A DNA stretch of 34,212 nucleotides. It comes from Collinsella aerofaciens (lineage in GTDB: Bacteria > Actinomycetota > Coriobacteriia > Coriobacteriales > Coriobacteriaceae). Shown piece after piece: positions 14,526 through 22,763 of the stretch. The notes below the pieces were generated by a model. The model worked only from the letters and a program-made list of their open reading frames with translations. It did not search any database and was not told where the DNA came from. The DNA is taken from NCBI RefSeq assembly GCF_015558785.1, contig NZ_JADMOP010000020.1, positions 1 through 34,212 on the forward strand, in the 5' to 3' direction. The first letter of the stretch is position 1. Every line of letters begins with the position of its first letter. Position numbers and translations under genes: made by a program.

Positions 14526-15923
14526 ATGGAGCGTCCCTGCGCATGGAAAAAGTACACGCCACAGCAAGTCGAGGAGCTCGAGGAGCTTTGCCGCGGCTAT
14601 AAGCAGTTTTTGAGCGAGAACAAGACCGAGCGCCTGTGCGTCAAGACCGGCATCAAGATGGCCGAGGAGGCGGGATACGTCGACCTGGAGACCGTGATCG
14701 CCGAAGGCCGCGAGCTCAAGGCAGGCGACAAGGTGTACGCCGCCAATCACGGCAAGGACCTCATGCTCGTCAACCTGGGCAACGCCCCGCTCGAGCAGGG
14801 CTTTAACATCCTGGGCGCCCACGTGGACTCGCCGCGCCTAGACCTTAAGCAGAACCCCGCCTTCGAGGCCGGCGACATGGCTTATCTCGACACGCACTAC
14901 TACGGCGGCGTCAAGAGCTACCACTGGGTGGCCTCCCCGCTCGCACTCGTGGGCGTCATCTGCAAAAAGGACGGTACCACCGTCGACATCAATATCGGCG
15001 ACAAGGCCGACGACCCGGTCTTTACCATCTCCGACCTGCTGATCCATCTCTCGAGCGAGCAGATGTCTAAGCCTGCCAAGGACGCCGTCGACGCCGAGAT
15101 CCTCGACGTGATCGTGGGCGGCCGTCCCGTCAAGTTCGATGAGGACGACAAGGACGCCCCCAAGGAGCCCGTCAAGCAAATGTTCCTGGACATCCTTAAG
15201 GAGCAGTACGACGTCGAGGAGGAGGACTTCCTCTCCGCCGAGATCGAGGTCGTGCCCGCCGGCCCCGCCCGCGACATGGGCCTCGACCGCTCCATGATTT
15301 TGGGCTATGGCCACGACGACCGCGTCTGTGCCTACCCCTCCATGCTCGCCCAGATCGACGTCGCCAACGTGGAGCGCACGAGCATCACGCTCATCGTCGA
15401 CAAGGAGGAGATCGGTTCCGTGGGTGCCACCGGCATGACGAGTCGCTTCTTCGAGAACACCGTCGCCGAGATCATGATGCTCGCCGGCGAGGACAGCCCG
15501 CTGGCTCTGCGCCGCGCGCTCGCCCGCAGCCGTATGCTCTCCTCCGACGTGTCCGCCGGCTTCGACCCGGGCTATGCCGGCAAGTTCGAGACCAAGAACG
15601 CCGCCTTCATGGGTCGCGGCCTGTGCTTTAACAAGTACACGGGCAGCCGCGGCAAGGGCGGCTCTAACGACGCCGACGCCGAGTATGTGGCCCTCGTCCG
15701 CGACATCATGGACGAGGCCGGCGTGGACTTCCAGACCTGCGAGCTCGGCCGCGTCAACGCTGGTGGCGGCGGCACCATCGCCTACATCATGGCCAAGTAC
15801 GGCATGAACGTCATCGACTCCGGCGTTGCCGTCCTGTCCATGCACGCCCTGTGGGAGGTCGCCAACAAGGCCGACATCTACGAGGCATATCGCGGTTACA
15901 AGGCCTTCATCGAGCGAGCCTAA
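14526..15923 (+). CDS. M18 family aminopeptidase (aspartyl aminopeptidase-like)
   Basis: The 465-residue protein has the dizinc M18 site: GAHVDSPRLDLK (His ligand and Asp), GYGHDDRVCAY (bridging Asp), DKEEIGS (Glu base and ligand), SSDVSAG (Asp ligand) and a final His in SMHALWEVA. Family members release N-terminal, often acidic, residues from peptides in the cytosol and form large tetrahedral assemblies. The ATG at 14526 follows AAAGGAG with 8 nt spacing; the frame is open upstream but without support. It is divergent from polA. A long hairpin ending in six Ts follows the stop codon. Confidence 0.9.
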   Translation: MERPCAWKKYTPQQVEELEELCRGYKQFLSENKTERLCVKTGIKMAEEAGYVDLETVIAEGRELKAGDKVYAANHGKDLMLVNLGNAPLEQGFNILGAHVDSPRLDLKQNPAFEAGDMAYLDTHYYGGVKSYHWVASPLALVGVICKKDGTTVDINIGDKADDPVFTISDLLIHLSSEQMSKPAKDAVDAEILDVIVGGRPVKFDEDDKDAPKEPVKQMFLDILKEQYDVEEEDFLSAEIEVVPAGPARDMGLDRSMILGYGHDDRVCAYPSMLAQIDVANVERTSITLIVDKEEIGSVGATGMTSRFFENTVAEIMMLAGEDSPLALRRALARSRMLSSDVSAGFDPGYAGKFETKNAAFMGRGLCFNKYTGSRGKGGSNDADAEYVALVRDIMDEAGVDFQTCELGRVNAGGGGTIAYIMAKYGMNVIDSGVAVLSMHALWEVANKADIYEAYRGYKAFIERA

Positions 15924-15936
15924 CCAACCCTTCATC

Positions 15937-16008
15937 AGTTGCGGTGAAATACGGACTAAACTGGCCCATAAACGGCCAAAACAGACCGTATTCCACCGCA
16001 ACTTTTTT
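15937..16008 (+). terminator. Long hairpin with U-tract between the M18 gene and yaaA
   Basis: The arms 15937-15954 and 15986-16003 pair over 18 bp with one mismatch. The loop holds an inner TGGCC/GGCCA hairpin (15962-15966 with 15974-15978). TTTTTT follows at 16003-16008, just before the yaaA ribosome binding site. It can act as a terminator for the M18 gene, which would leave yaaA needing its own start. The stem is twice as long as usual. Confidence 0.65.
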
Positions 16009-16023
16009 GGCAGAGGAGAGTCC

Positions 16024-16833
16024 ATGCTGCAGGTCATCATTTCGCCCGCCAAGCAGATGCGCGCGGCCCAAGATGCTTTTGAAGTCCTGGGCATCCCACC
16101 CTTTGTGCGCGAGACGGCTCGCCTCCACCGCGCACTGCTAGATATCGAGCGGAATGAAGGCAGCGGCGGCCTGCAGGCGCTGTGGAACGTGAGTGACAAA
16201 CTGCTGGGGCCTTGCCTCAACACCCTGCATGAGTTCGGGCCCATCCTGAAAAGCGGCGATCTCGACAATCCCGCACTCGCTCGCCACCTCTCCCCTGCCG
16301 TCATGTCCTATCGCGGCATTCAATACCAGAGCATGGCATCCGAGGTGATGGATTCAACGCAGCTCGCATGGCTGCAAGACCATCTGTGGATCCTCTCCGG
16401 CCTCTACGGGTGCGTTCGTCCCTTCCATGCCGTCGAACCGTATCGGCTGGAAATGGGCGCGAAGCTCGCCGTTGACGATGCCCAAGACCTCTACGCGTTT
16501 TGGAGCGACAAGCTCGCGCGGGCTATCGCCCCGGCAGGCTCAAACACCACGATCGTCAACCTCGCCAGCGTAGAGTATGCCAAAGCCGTTCTGCCCCACC
16601 TCGCGGACGACGCCACGGCCGTCACATGCCTCTTTGGCGAGGGCATCCGCAACGGGAAGCCCATCCAACGGTCGACCGCCAGCAAAAAGGCGCGCGGCTC
16701 CATGGTGCGGTGGATGGCAGAAAACAAGCTCGAGGATGCAAGCGAACTCACCGCATTCAACATCGGCTATCGGCACATCCCCGAGCTTTCAGACAAAAAC
16801 ACCCTGGTTTTCATGAACGCGCAGGCACAATAG
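16024..16833 (+). CDS. yaaA: YaaA family peroxide stress protein
   Basis: The 269-residue protein begins MLQVIISPAKQM and contains LSGLYGCVRPFHAVEPYRLE, NLASVEYAK and ARGSMVRWMAENK, the conserved blocks of the DUF328/YaaA family. E. coli YaaA limits free iron and DNA damage under hydrogen peroxide stress and binds DNA; the biochemical activity of this homologue is unknown. The ATG at 16024 follows AGAGGAGAG. It is full length. It lies 100 nt after the M18 gene on the same strand, separated by a terminator-like hairpin, and is convergent with the next gene. Confidence 0.9.
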   Translation: MLQVIISPAKQMRAAQDAFEVLGIPPFVRETARLHRALLDIERNEGSGGLQALWNVSDKLLGPCLNTLHEFGPILKSGDLDNPALARHLSPAVMSYRGIQYQSMASEVMDSTQLAWLQDHLWILSGLYGCVRPFHAVEPYRLEMGAKLAVDDAQDLYAFWSDKLARAIAPAGSNTTIVNLASVEYAKAVLPHLADDATAVTCLFGEGIRNGKPIQRSTASKKARGSMVRWMAENKLEDASELTAFNIGYRHIPELSDKNTLVFMNAQAQ

Positions 16834-16856
16834 GCCCGCCGTTTCCAAACACCCCA

Positions 16857-17372
16857 TTACTCCGCCAAGCCATCGGCCTTTGCAATCTCGCTCGTCGAGC
16901 CATCTTGGTAGGTAATCTTAACGTGCTCCACCTCGGATACCGCAGCGCCCGCCGGGGGCTCCAAGCGCCATTCCGTCAGCGCAATGTCCATGGTCGTGGG
17001 CACGTCCCCTTGATCTTTGAGCTTCACCGTCAGCGTTTTGAGCGTCGCATCAAACGTCACGCGTTCGATTTCTTCGCCCGGAATAGACCCGCCGCTCAGC
17101 TGCAGCTGCACAAACTCGTCGCGCGGATACCAATAGTCGCCCGGTGCGGCAACCGTGTTGCCACCAGAAACTTTCATGGTCATAATCGGCAGGCCCTCGT
17201 CGGCTTCAAACCCCCAGGTAGCGCCGCCAGGACCGCCGAACGTCCAAATACAAAAGGCAATCACCAGCACGGCAAGCACCGCAAAACCAATCGCAACCAA
17301 CCCATGGTGCGCACGGCTTTCCTCGGCCGATACATCCCATTGCGTCTCTCGATATAGATGCTTGTCTTCCAT
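16857..17372 (-). CDS. Hypothetical single-pass membrane protein
   Basis: The 171-residue protein starts MEDKHLYRETQWDVSAEESR, then has one hydrophobic segment at about residues 24-45 (GLVAIGFAVLAVLVIAFCIW) and a C-terminal soluble domain rich in beta-type residues. The topology suggests a short cytoplasmic tail and an external domain. The domain contains GDYWYPRDEFVQLQLSGG and ends with an acidic tail; I do not recognise it. The start at 17372 is chosen because GGGGAGG lies 5 nt upstream; a longer frame has no support. It is convergent with yaaA (23 nt gap) and divergent from thiC. Confidence 0.75.
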   Translation of the reverse strand: MEDKHLYRETQWDVSAEESRAHHGLVAIGFAVLAVLVIAFCIWTFGGPGGATWGFEADEGLPIMTMKVSGGNTVAAPGDYWYPRDEFVQLQLSGGSIPGEEIERVTFDATLKTLTVKLKDQGDVPTTMDIALTEWRLEPPAGAAVSEVEHVKITYQDGSTSEIAKADGLAE

Positions 17373-17422
17373 GTACGCCTCCCCACAGGCACGCTCGTTA
17401 GGCCAATCGTACCCATTCGAGC

Positions 17423-17428
17423 TATACT
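17423..17428 (+). promoter_or_regulatory. -10 box of thiC
   Basis: TATACT lies 17 nt before the TPP aptamer. A TTAGGC at 17398-17403 could be a poor -35 (19 nt spacer). Confidence 0.4.
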
Positions 17429-17444
17429 TGAGCCCATTACATAA

Positions 17445-17539
17445 ACGGGGAGCTTGCAGGACAAGACGGCAGGCTGAGATTGGGCGCGCCCGCCCTGACC
17501 CGCAAACCTGATATGGGTAATGCCAACGAAGGGAGCCGT
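17445..17539 (+). promoter_or_regulatory. TPP riboswitch (THI element)
   Basis: The sequence shows the conserved THI features in order: ACGGGGAGC, GGCTGAGAT, GACCCG, AACCTGAT, GGGTAATGCCAACGAAGGGA. P1 forms between ACGG (17445-17448) and CCGT (17536-17539). Thiamin pyrophosphate binding would stabilise P1. The thiC Shine-Dalgarno (AAGGGAG, 17529-17535) is part of the aptamer itself, 8 nt before the ATG, so control is most simply at translation initiation. Confidence 0.92.
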
Positions 17540-17543
17540 GCCA

Positions 17544-18878
17544 ATGAGCACACAGACCGAGCCCAAGCTCGTCACGCAAATCGACTTCGCCCGCGCCGGG
17601 CAGATCACACCGCAGATGAAGGAGGTCGCCGAGCGCGAGCATCGCGACCCCGAGTACATCCGCGAGCGCGTGGCCGACGGCCGCATCGCCATTCCCGCCA
17701 ACATCGTGCACATCAAAAAGGGCATGCGCGCCTTTGGCGTCGGCGAGGGCCTTTCCACCAAGGTCAACGTCAACCTGGGCATCTCGGGCGACAAGGCCGA
17801 TGCCGCCGAGGAATGGAAGAAGGTCAAGATCGCCGAGGACTTTGGCGCCGACGCCATCATGGACCTCTCCAACTCGGGCAAGACGCGCCAGTTCCGCCAG
17901 CAGCTCATCGACGAGACACCGCTCATGGTAGGCACCGTCCCCATGTACGACGCCATCGGCTACATGGAAAAGCCGCTGGTCAAGCTCACCAAGGACGACC
18001 TGTTCGAAGTCGTGCGCGCGCATGCCGAGGACGGCGTGGACTTTATGACCATCCACTGCGGCATAAACAAGTCGGTCACCAAGACCTTTAAGGAGACCGG
18101 CCGCCTGATGAACATCGTGAGCCGTGGCGGCTCACTGCTGTTTGGCTGGATGGAGGTCACCGGTAACGAGAACCCATTCTATGAGTTCTACGACGAGTTG
18201 CTCGAGATTTGCCACGAGTACGACGTGACGATTTCGCTCGGCGACTCCTGCCGCCCGGGCTGCCTCTACGACTCCAACGACGCCACCGAGACCGCTGAGA
18301 TGATCGAGCTGGGCAAGCTGTGCAAGCGCGCTTGGGCCGCCGGCGTCCAGGTCATGGTCGAGGGCCCGGGTCACATGGCGCTCGACGAGATCGCCGCCAA
18401 CATGAAACTGCAGAAGCGCCTGTGCCACAATGCCCCGTTCTATGTGCTCGGGCCGCTGGTGACCGATATCGGCGTGGGCTACGACCACATCACCGCTGCC
18501 ATCGGCGGCGCTATCTCCGCCAGTTCCGGCGCCGACTTCCTGTGCTACGTGACGCCGGCCGAGCACCTATGCCTGCCTAACGCCCAGGATGTGCTCGACG
18601 GCCTCATGGCCACCAAGATCGCCGCACACGCCGCCGACATCGCCAAAAAGGTGCCGCACGCCCGCGACATGGACGACAAGATGGGCCAGGCACGCCGCAA
18701 GCTTGACTGGGACGCCATGTGGGAGTGCGCGCTCGACCCGGTTACGGGCAAGAAGCGCTACGAGGAGTCCCCCGCCGCCACCGAGGGCACTTGCACCATG
18801 TGTGGCAAGATGTGCGCCGTCCGCACCGTCAACAAGATCTTCGAGGGCACCACGATCGACCTCGGCATGGAGGACTAA
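17544..18878 (+). CDS. thiC: Phosphomethylpyrimidine synthase
   Basis: The 444-residue protein contains GDSCRPGCLYDSND, EGPGHMALDEI and a C-terminal cysteine cluster C417-x2-C420-x3-C424 (CTMCGKMC) that binds the [4Fe-4S] cluster. ThiC is a radical-SAM enzyme that rearranges aminoimidazole ribotide to HMP phosphate for the pyrimidine half of thiamin. The classical motif is CX2CX4C, so the last spacing is one residue shorter; I believe this is common in the short anaerobe form, which also lacks the N-terminal extension. The start at 17544 follows the SD inside the TPP aptamer. thiD follows after 182 nt with its own -10 box. Confidence 0.95.
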   Translation: MSTQTEPKLVTQIDFARAGQITPQMKEVAEREHRDPEYIRERVADGRIAIPANIVHIKKGMRAFGVGEGLSTKVNVNLGISGDKADAAEEWKKVKIAEDFGADAIMDLSNSGKTRQFRQQLIDETPLMVGTVPMYDAIGYMEKPLVKLTKDDLFEVVRAHAEDGVDFMTIHCGINKSVTKTFKETGRLMNIVSRGGSLLFGWMEVTGNENPFYEFYDELLEICHEYDVTISLGDSCRPGCLYDSNDATETAEMIELGKLCKRAWAAGVQVMVEGPGHMALDEIAANMKLQKRLCHNAPFYVLGPLVTDIGVGYDHITAAIGGAISASSGADFLCYVTPAEHLCLPNAQDVLDGLMATKIAAHAADIAKKVPHARDMDDKMGQARRKLDWDAMWECALDPVTGKKRYEESPAATEGTCTMCGKMCAVRTVNKIFEGTTIDLGMED

Positions 18879-19060
18879 CCCTGTCGCCGCGGCCGCCTCT
18901 GGCGGCGAGCTGGTGCCTGTCAATTGTTGACGTGTGAACATTTGCTTGCATTTGCGTAAAGATTGCATCGCCCGCCCGGGTTCGACATAGAGTCGGCCCT
19001 GGCATCTTTATAATGCTGGCTTAAAGACCCATTTGATTCCGACCGAACAAGGGAGCGAAC
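18879..19060 (+). promoter_or_regulatory. thiC-thiD intergenic region with a thiD promoter
   Basis: A perfect TATAAT (19009-19014) lies 47 nt before the thiD ATG; the -35 region is poor. A CGACATAGAGTCG small palindrome (18981-18995 region) overlaps the expected -35. A CGCCGC/GCGGCG hairpin follows the thiC stop. No second TPP aptamer is visible. Confidence 0.45.
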
Positions 19061-19891
19061 ATGGATCGTAGTAAGGTACCTACCGTCCTGTCCATCGCGG
19101 GATCCGATTCCAGCGGTGGCGCCGGCATTCAGGCCGACATCAAGACCATCACGGCGCACCGCCTGTATGCCGAGACGGCCATCACCGCCATCACAGCGCA
19201 AAACACACTGGGCGTCACCGCCGTGCAGGATATCTCACCAGATATCGTAGCCGCGCAAATTGACGCCGTTTTTGACGATATCCGCCCCAGCGCCGTCAAG
19301 ATCGGCATGGTTTCTTCTGTCGAGATTATCGATGTTATCGCCGACCGCCTGAGCGCCTGGAACGCGACAAACGTGGTAGTCGACCCCGTCATGGTAGCCA
19401 CCTCGGGCGCACGGCTGATTGCCGAAGATGCCGCCGAGGCGCTCACCCGCCGCCTGTTCCCGCTAGCGACGGTTATCACGCCCAATATTCCCGATGCCAT
19501 GGCGTTGCTCGATTATGAGGTCGATTCCGAGCGCACTCAGCAAAATGCCGCCATGCTTCTCACCCGCCGCTTTGGCTGCGCGTCTCTCGTTAAGGGCGGG
19601 CATTTTGTCAACGAGGCCAACGATGTGCTAGCAGAGCCCGCGCCGCTCGATGACGAGGGCAACCACCTGGGCGATCCGCTCACCACGTGGTTCCGCCACA
19701 AGCGCATCGAGACCGGCAACACGCATGGCACCGGTTGCACGCTCTCGTCCGCCATCGCCTGCGCGCTGGCCCAGGGCATGGATCTTGCCGACGCCGTCAA
19801 CGCAGGCAAGGCATACCTGACAGGCGCTCTGGCCGCCGGCCTGAACATGGGCAAAGGTTCCGGCCCCGTCAACCACATGTGGCAGTATTAA
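19061..19891 (+). CDS. thiD: Hydroxymethylpyrimidine/phosphomethylpyrimidine kinase
   Basis: The 276-residue protein starts with VLSIAGSDSSGGAGIQADIK, the ThiD substrate loop, and has VVDPVMVATSG, a VITPNIPDA block and NTHGTGCTLSSAIA with the catalytic Cys and anion hole. It phosphorylates HMP and HMP phosphate to HMP pyrophosphate, using the product of ThiC. A PdxK-like side activity on pyridoxine is possible in this family. The ATG follows AAGGGAG. It forms a functional pair with thiC, although the 182-nt gap and TATAAT suggest separate transcription; thiE and thiM are not in the window. Confidence 0.95.
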   Translation: MDRSKVPTVLSIAGSDSSGGAGIQADIKTITAHRLYAETAITAITAQNTLGVTAVQDISPDIVAAQIDAVFDDIRPSAVKIGMVSSVEIIDVIADRLSAWNATNVVVDPVMVATSGARLIAEDAAEALTRRLFPLATVITPNIPDAMALLDYEVDSERTQQNAAMLLTRRFGCASLVKGGHFVNEANDVLAEPAPLDDEGNHLGDPLTTWFRHKRIETGNTHGTGCTLSSAIACALAQGMDLADAVNAGKAYLTGALAAGLNMGKGSGPVNHMWQY

Positions 19892-19906
19892 GATTCGCAG
19901 TCCAAG

Positions 19907-19939
19907 CCACCGCAAAGGCGCCCGCCCCCTTTGCGGTGG
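19907..19939. terminator. Bidirectional terminator between thiD and the SGNH hydrolase gene
   Basis: A perfect 12-bp stem (19907-19918 with 19928-19939, loop 9) lies in the 60-nt gap between two convergent genes and is followed by TTTGGGG on the plus strand. Confidence 0.75.
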
Positions 19940-19951
19940 TTTGGGGTCGCG

Positions 19952-20611
19952 CTACTCTCCGAGCATCTCTTGGAGCTTGGCTGCCACGGCGTGACCCAGG
20001 CTCTCATGGCTTTCGGGCATCATATGCAGATAGTCGATATCGCCCGGCTCGGCAAAGTCGGCGGCATTCAAAAAGTCGCAGCCAAACTGCTCAGCCACAT
20101 GCGCGTAGTACTCACCAAAATGTTCCGAGGCTTCTACGGAATGCTCGTCAAAATCGGTCATATATACGTCGGCGATCTGCGGCTTAATCTTGATAGGCGC
20201 CATCAGCAGAATGCGCGGACAAGGCGCAGCGTCGGTCCACGGAAACGCGCGGACGGCGCGAATCAGCGCCATGGCGCCACGAGCGATATCGGCAGCCGTC
20301 ACGTTAAAGACCGTCTTGCAGTCGTTGGTGCCCAGCATGATCACAATGGCGTCCAGCGGCTTATGGGCCTCGAGCATCATCGGAAGCGCGCGAATGCCGT
20401 TAAGATTGGTGTCCAGATGGCACATGTCGTCGCGTACCGTCGTGCGGCCGTTGAGGCCTTCTTCAATTACATGCCAGCCCTCGCCTAAGTCACGTTGGGC
20501 CACGCCACACCAGCGCACATCCCGCGCATAGCGTACCGCGGTGCCGTCGCGCATGCCCGCCGGATCATAGCCGTAGGTATTGCTGTCGCCAAAGCACAGA
20601 ACGTTTTTCAT
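19952..20611 (-). CDS. SGNH/GDSL-type hydrolase
   Basis: The 219-residue protein has the four SGNH blocks: CFGDSNTYG (nucleophile Ser10), GLNGRTT (Gly/Asn region), IMLGTNDCK (Asn oxyanion residue) and a C-terminal D-x-x-H region with SHESLGHAVA. No signal peptide, so it is cytosolic. Members with GDSNT at the N-terminus include arylesterases and carbohydrate deacetylases; the substrate here is unknown. The ATG at 20611 follows GAGGAAGGG. It lies downstream of the PARG-like gene on the same strand, separated by a strong terminator. Confidence 0.88.
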   Translation of the reverse strand: MKNVLCFGDSNTYGYDPAGMRDGTAVRYARDVRWCGVAQRDLGEGWHVIEEGLNGRTTVRDDMCHLDTNLNGIRALPMMLEAHKPLDAIVIMLGTNDCKTVFNVTAADIARGAMALIRAVRAFPWTDAAPCPRILLMAPIKIKPQIADVYMTDFDEHSVEASEHFGEYYAHVAEQFGCDFLNAADFAEPGDIDYLHMMPESHESLGHAVAAKLQEMLGE

Positions 20612-20642
20612 CGTAAGCCCTTCCTCTAGTAAAAAGAAAAAG

Positions 20643-20668
20643 TCGGCGGGAGCAGTCTCTCCCGCCGA
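20643..20668 (-). terminator. Terminator of the PARG-like gene
   Basis: A perfect 10-bp stem (20643-20652 with 20659-20668) is followed on the minus strand by CTTTTTCTTTTT. Confidence 0.9.
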
Positions 20669-20695
20669 ATCGACCTATCTGTCAGCACATACCGA

Positions 20696-21847
20696 TTACA
20701 GGTACTTGCGCCAATCGTCATCGTCTTCATCGTCCTCGGCGGCAGCCTGGACCTGCTCGGCGGCGCGGGCAGCCGCAGCGCGAGCGGCAACCTGGGCATA
20801 GGACTCCTCGTTGCGCTCGGGGAAGTTTGCCAGCACATGCTCGAACTTGGCAAAATCTTCGTCCCAGCGCGTAGAGGGCACGGCAAAAAAGACCTGCTTG
20901 ACCTTAAAGTCGCCCGATGCGAGCTCCTTGCGGAAGAGCTCGGCCACGGCCTCGGCGTCAAAGCCGTTGTTGTCGCAGCCCCAAGCGCCCAGCACGAGCT
21001 TCTCGCGACCTAGCTCGTCGCAGATGGCAAGCACAAAGCGGATGCGGTCGCGCAGGGCATCTAGCAGAGCATCGTCGCTCACGCGATACTCCTGGCGGGC
21101 GCGCTTAACGTTGGGCGCGGCGGCCACGATCACGTCGGCGTATGCATGCACGTGGTTGCGGTCGAAGCGCACCGCAGGCACCACCAGCGCACGGTTTCGG
21201 TAAAGCTCGCAGTTGATGTTGCGGCGACGGTTCTCGCCGTACCATTTGCGCTGCTTATCGAGAACGTTGTACAGATACGAATCGGCGCACAGTGTGGCCT
21301 CCTGGCCCAGATAACCCTGAATATAGCCACCGCCCGGGTTGGTGAACGAGGCAAAGGCGAGCACGGCCATGTCGCAGAACTGCGCATAGCCACGACCGTT
21401 GTCCAAGATGGCCTGCGTGGCGGAGGCATCGAGCACGGTGACCTCAGGCAGGGACGCAGCAGGCTCCTCAGCAGGCGCGGACTCAGCTTCGGCGATTTCC
21501 TCGGCAGGCTCCTCGACGGGCTCAGGAGCTGCCTCGGTCTCGGGCGCTGCCTCGCTCTCGGGTGCCGCCTCGGTCTCGGCAGCCTCCGCGCCCTCGACGT
21601 CCTCGGCAACCTGTTCTTCGGTGGCCACAGCACTCTGGACCTTGGCCTTCATCGCCGCGACAAAGCCGGCAGGCATACCGTCAAACTCGCGAACACCGGC
21701 AAGCGAACGCTCGATATCCTTGGCGCACGCTTCGGACACAGTTGACACGTGACGCTCGGCGGCCTTGGCACGGGCCTCGCGCTTGGGATTGGGCTGACCC
21801 GCTCGGTTGGACCTGCGGTTACGGTTCCTGTTGTCGACGTCTGCCAT
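20696..21847 (-). CDS. TIGR02452-type poly(ADP-ribose) glycohydrolase-like protein
   Basis: The 383-residue protein has a basic N-terminus, a low-complexity Ala/Glu/Pro stretch at about 75-140 and then a macrodomain-like PARG region. The signature FTNPGGGYIQGYLGQEATLC is clear (GGG about 171-173, QE 182-183). In characterised bacterial PARGs the motif is GGG-x6-8-QEE and the second Glu is catalytic; here that position is Ala184 (codon GCC). The fold should still bind ADP-ribose, but hydrolysis is doubtful. The C-terminus is acidic (EDDEDDDDWRKYL). The start MADVDNRNRN is preceded by GAAAGG. The low-complexity insert and the lost Glu mark it as diverged. No ADP-ribosyltransferase is nearby. 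Confidence 0.75.
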   Translation of the reverse strand: MADVDNRNRNRRSNRAGQPNPKREARAKAAERHVSTVSEACAKDIERSLAGVREFDGMPAGFVAAMKAKVQSAVATEEQVAEDVEGAEAAETEAAPESEAAPETEAAPEPVEEPAEEIAEAESAPAEEPAASLPEVTVLDASATQAILDNGRGYAQFCDMAVLAFASFTNPGGGYIQGYLGQEATLCADSYLYNVLDKQRKWYGENRRRNINCELYRNRALVVPAVRFDRNHVHAYADVIVAAAPNVKRARQEYRVSDDALLDALRDRIRFVLAICDELGREKLVLGAWGCDNNGFDAEAVAELFRKELASGDFKVKQVFFAVPSTRWDEDFAKFEHVLANFPERNEESYAQVAARAAAARAAEQVQAAAEDDEDDDDWRKYL

Positions 21848-21917
21848 ACGTGGCCACCTTTCCTGTCGCTGCCGCTATCGGCTTTTCCCATCCATGATAC
21901 CCCGCCGCGTACAAAAA

Positions 21918-21939
21918 AGACGGCCCCGAAGGACCGCCT
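21918..21939 (-). terminator. Terminator of the BI-1 family gene
   Basis: A 9-bp stem with a TTCG loop (21918-21926 with 21931-21939, two G-U pairs) is followed on the minus strand by TTTTTT. It lies 46 nt after the stop. Confidence 0.85.
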
Positions 21940-21984
21940 TTCGCATCGATTTGCCCGCACGGCAAGCACCGCCGCAATTCGCCA

Positions 21985-22680
21985 CTAGTCGCGACGGCCA
22001 AGGATGTTCAGGATGCGCAGGAACACGTTGATAATGTCAACGAACAGATTGGACGCCATGAGCACGGCGTTGGGCAGCGTAGGCGGCACCGTCGTGGCAA
22101 CATAGGTGTCGTAGCCAATAAAGCCGGCGAACACCACGATCACGATCAGGTCGGTGATGGACTGCGAGACGCCCATGAACATCAGCACGATCTCAACCAG
22201 AATAGTGGCGAGCAGAATGCCAAAACCGATGCCATATACGCGCTGGAAAAACTTGGGGAAGGTCACGCCCAGCGCGCCAAAGACAAAGGTGATGGCGGCC
22301 GTGGCGATAAAGGCAGTGTTGATGGTGGGCAGGTCGTAGTTGGCAAGGCCAAACGACGCGGTCAGGCCAAAGGTACTCGCAAAGATTACGTAGCCCACAA
22401 GGGACAGGCCCACGGACTGCTTGCTGGCGGCGGCCGACATCATGACCATGCCGACGATGGTCAAAATAAACGAGCCAAAGACCAGCGGCAAGGCTGCGCC
22501 GCTCATCATCATGCGCGCAAACGACATGGTGCTCGTAAAGTAGGCGCCGGCGCCCATGGCGCAAAAGCCCAAGAAGATCAGGGCAGACATGACAAGGTTG
22601 TACGCGCGCGGCGACATCTCCTTGGCACGGCTTGCACCGGTCTCGATGGGGCCGTTCTGATAGCCCTGGATATCGTTCAT
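21985..22680 (-). CDS. Bax inhibitor-1/YccA family membrane protein
   Basis: The 231-residue protein has seven hydrophobic segments from residue 30 on and ends with IGYDTYVA and NLFVDIINVFLRILNILG, the conserved C-terminal blocks of the BI-1/YccA/TMBIM family. E. coli YccA modulates the FtsH protease, and the B. subtilis relative is a pH-sensitive calcium leak channel; which applies here is unknown. The ATG at 22680 is chosen because AAAGGAC lies 6 nt upstream; an alternative GTG five codons earlier lacks a site. It is monocistronic, with its own terminator. Confidence 0.88.
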   Translation of the reverse strand: MNDIQGYQNGPIETGASRAKEMSPRAYNLVMSALIFLGFCAMGAGAYFTSTMSFARMMMSGAALPLVFGSFILTIVGMVMMSAAASKQSVGLSLVGYVIFASTFGLTASFGLANYDLPTINTAFIATAAITFVFGALGVTFPKFFQRVYGIGFGILLATILVEIVLMFMGVSQSITDLIVIVVFAGFIGYDTYVATTVPPTLPNAVLMASNLFVDIINVFLRILNILGRRD

Positions 22681-22763
22681 ACTTCGTCCTTTCACAAAGC
22701 GCCGTGAAAGACGGCGCAGCAGATGACAAGATTCCTGCCATTGTACCCGAACGCCGTGCGTCC

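Noticed and set aside
14838-16304. 488-codon minus-strand ORF over the M18 peptidase and yaaA genes
   Set aside because: Antisense shadow spanning two recognised genes and the hairpin between them.
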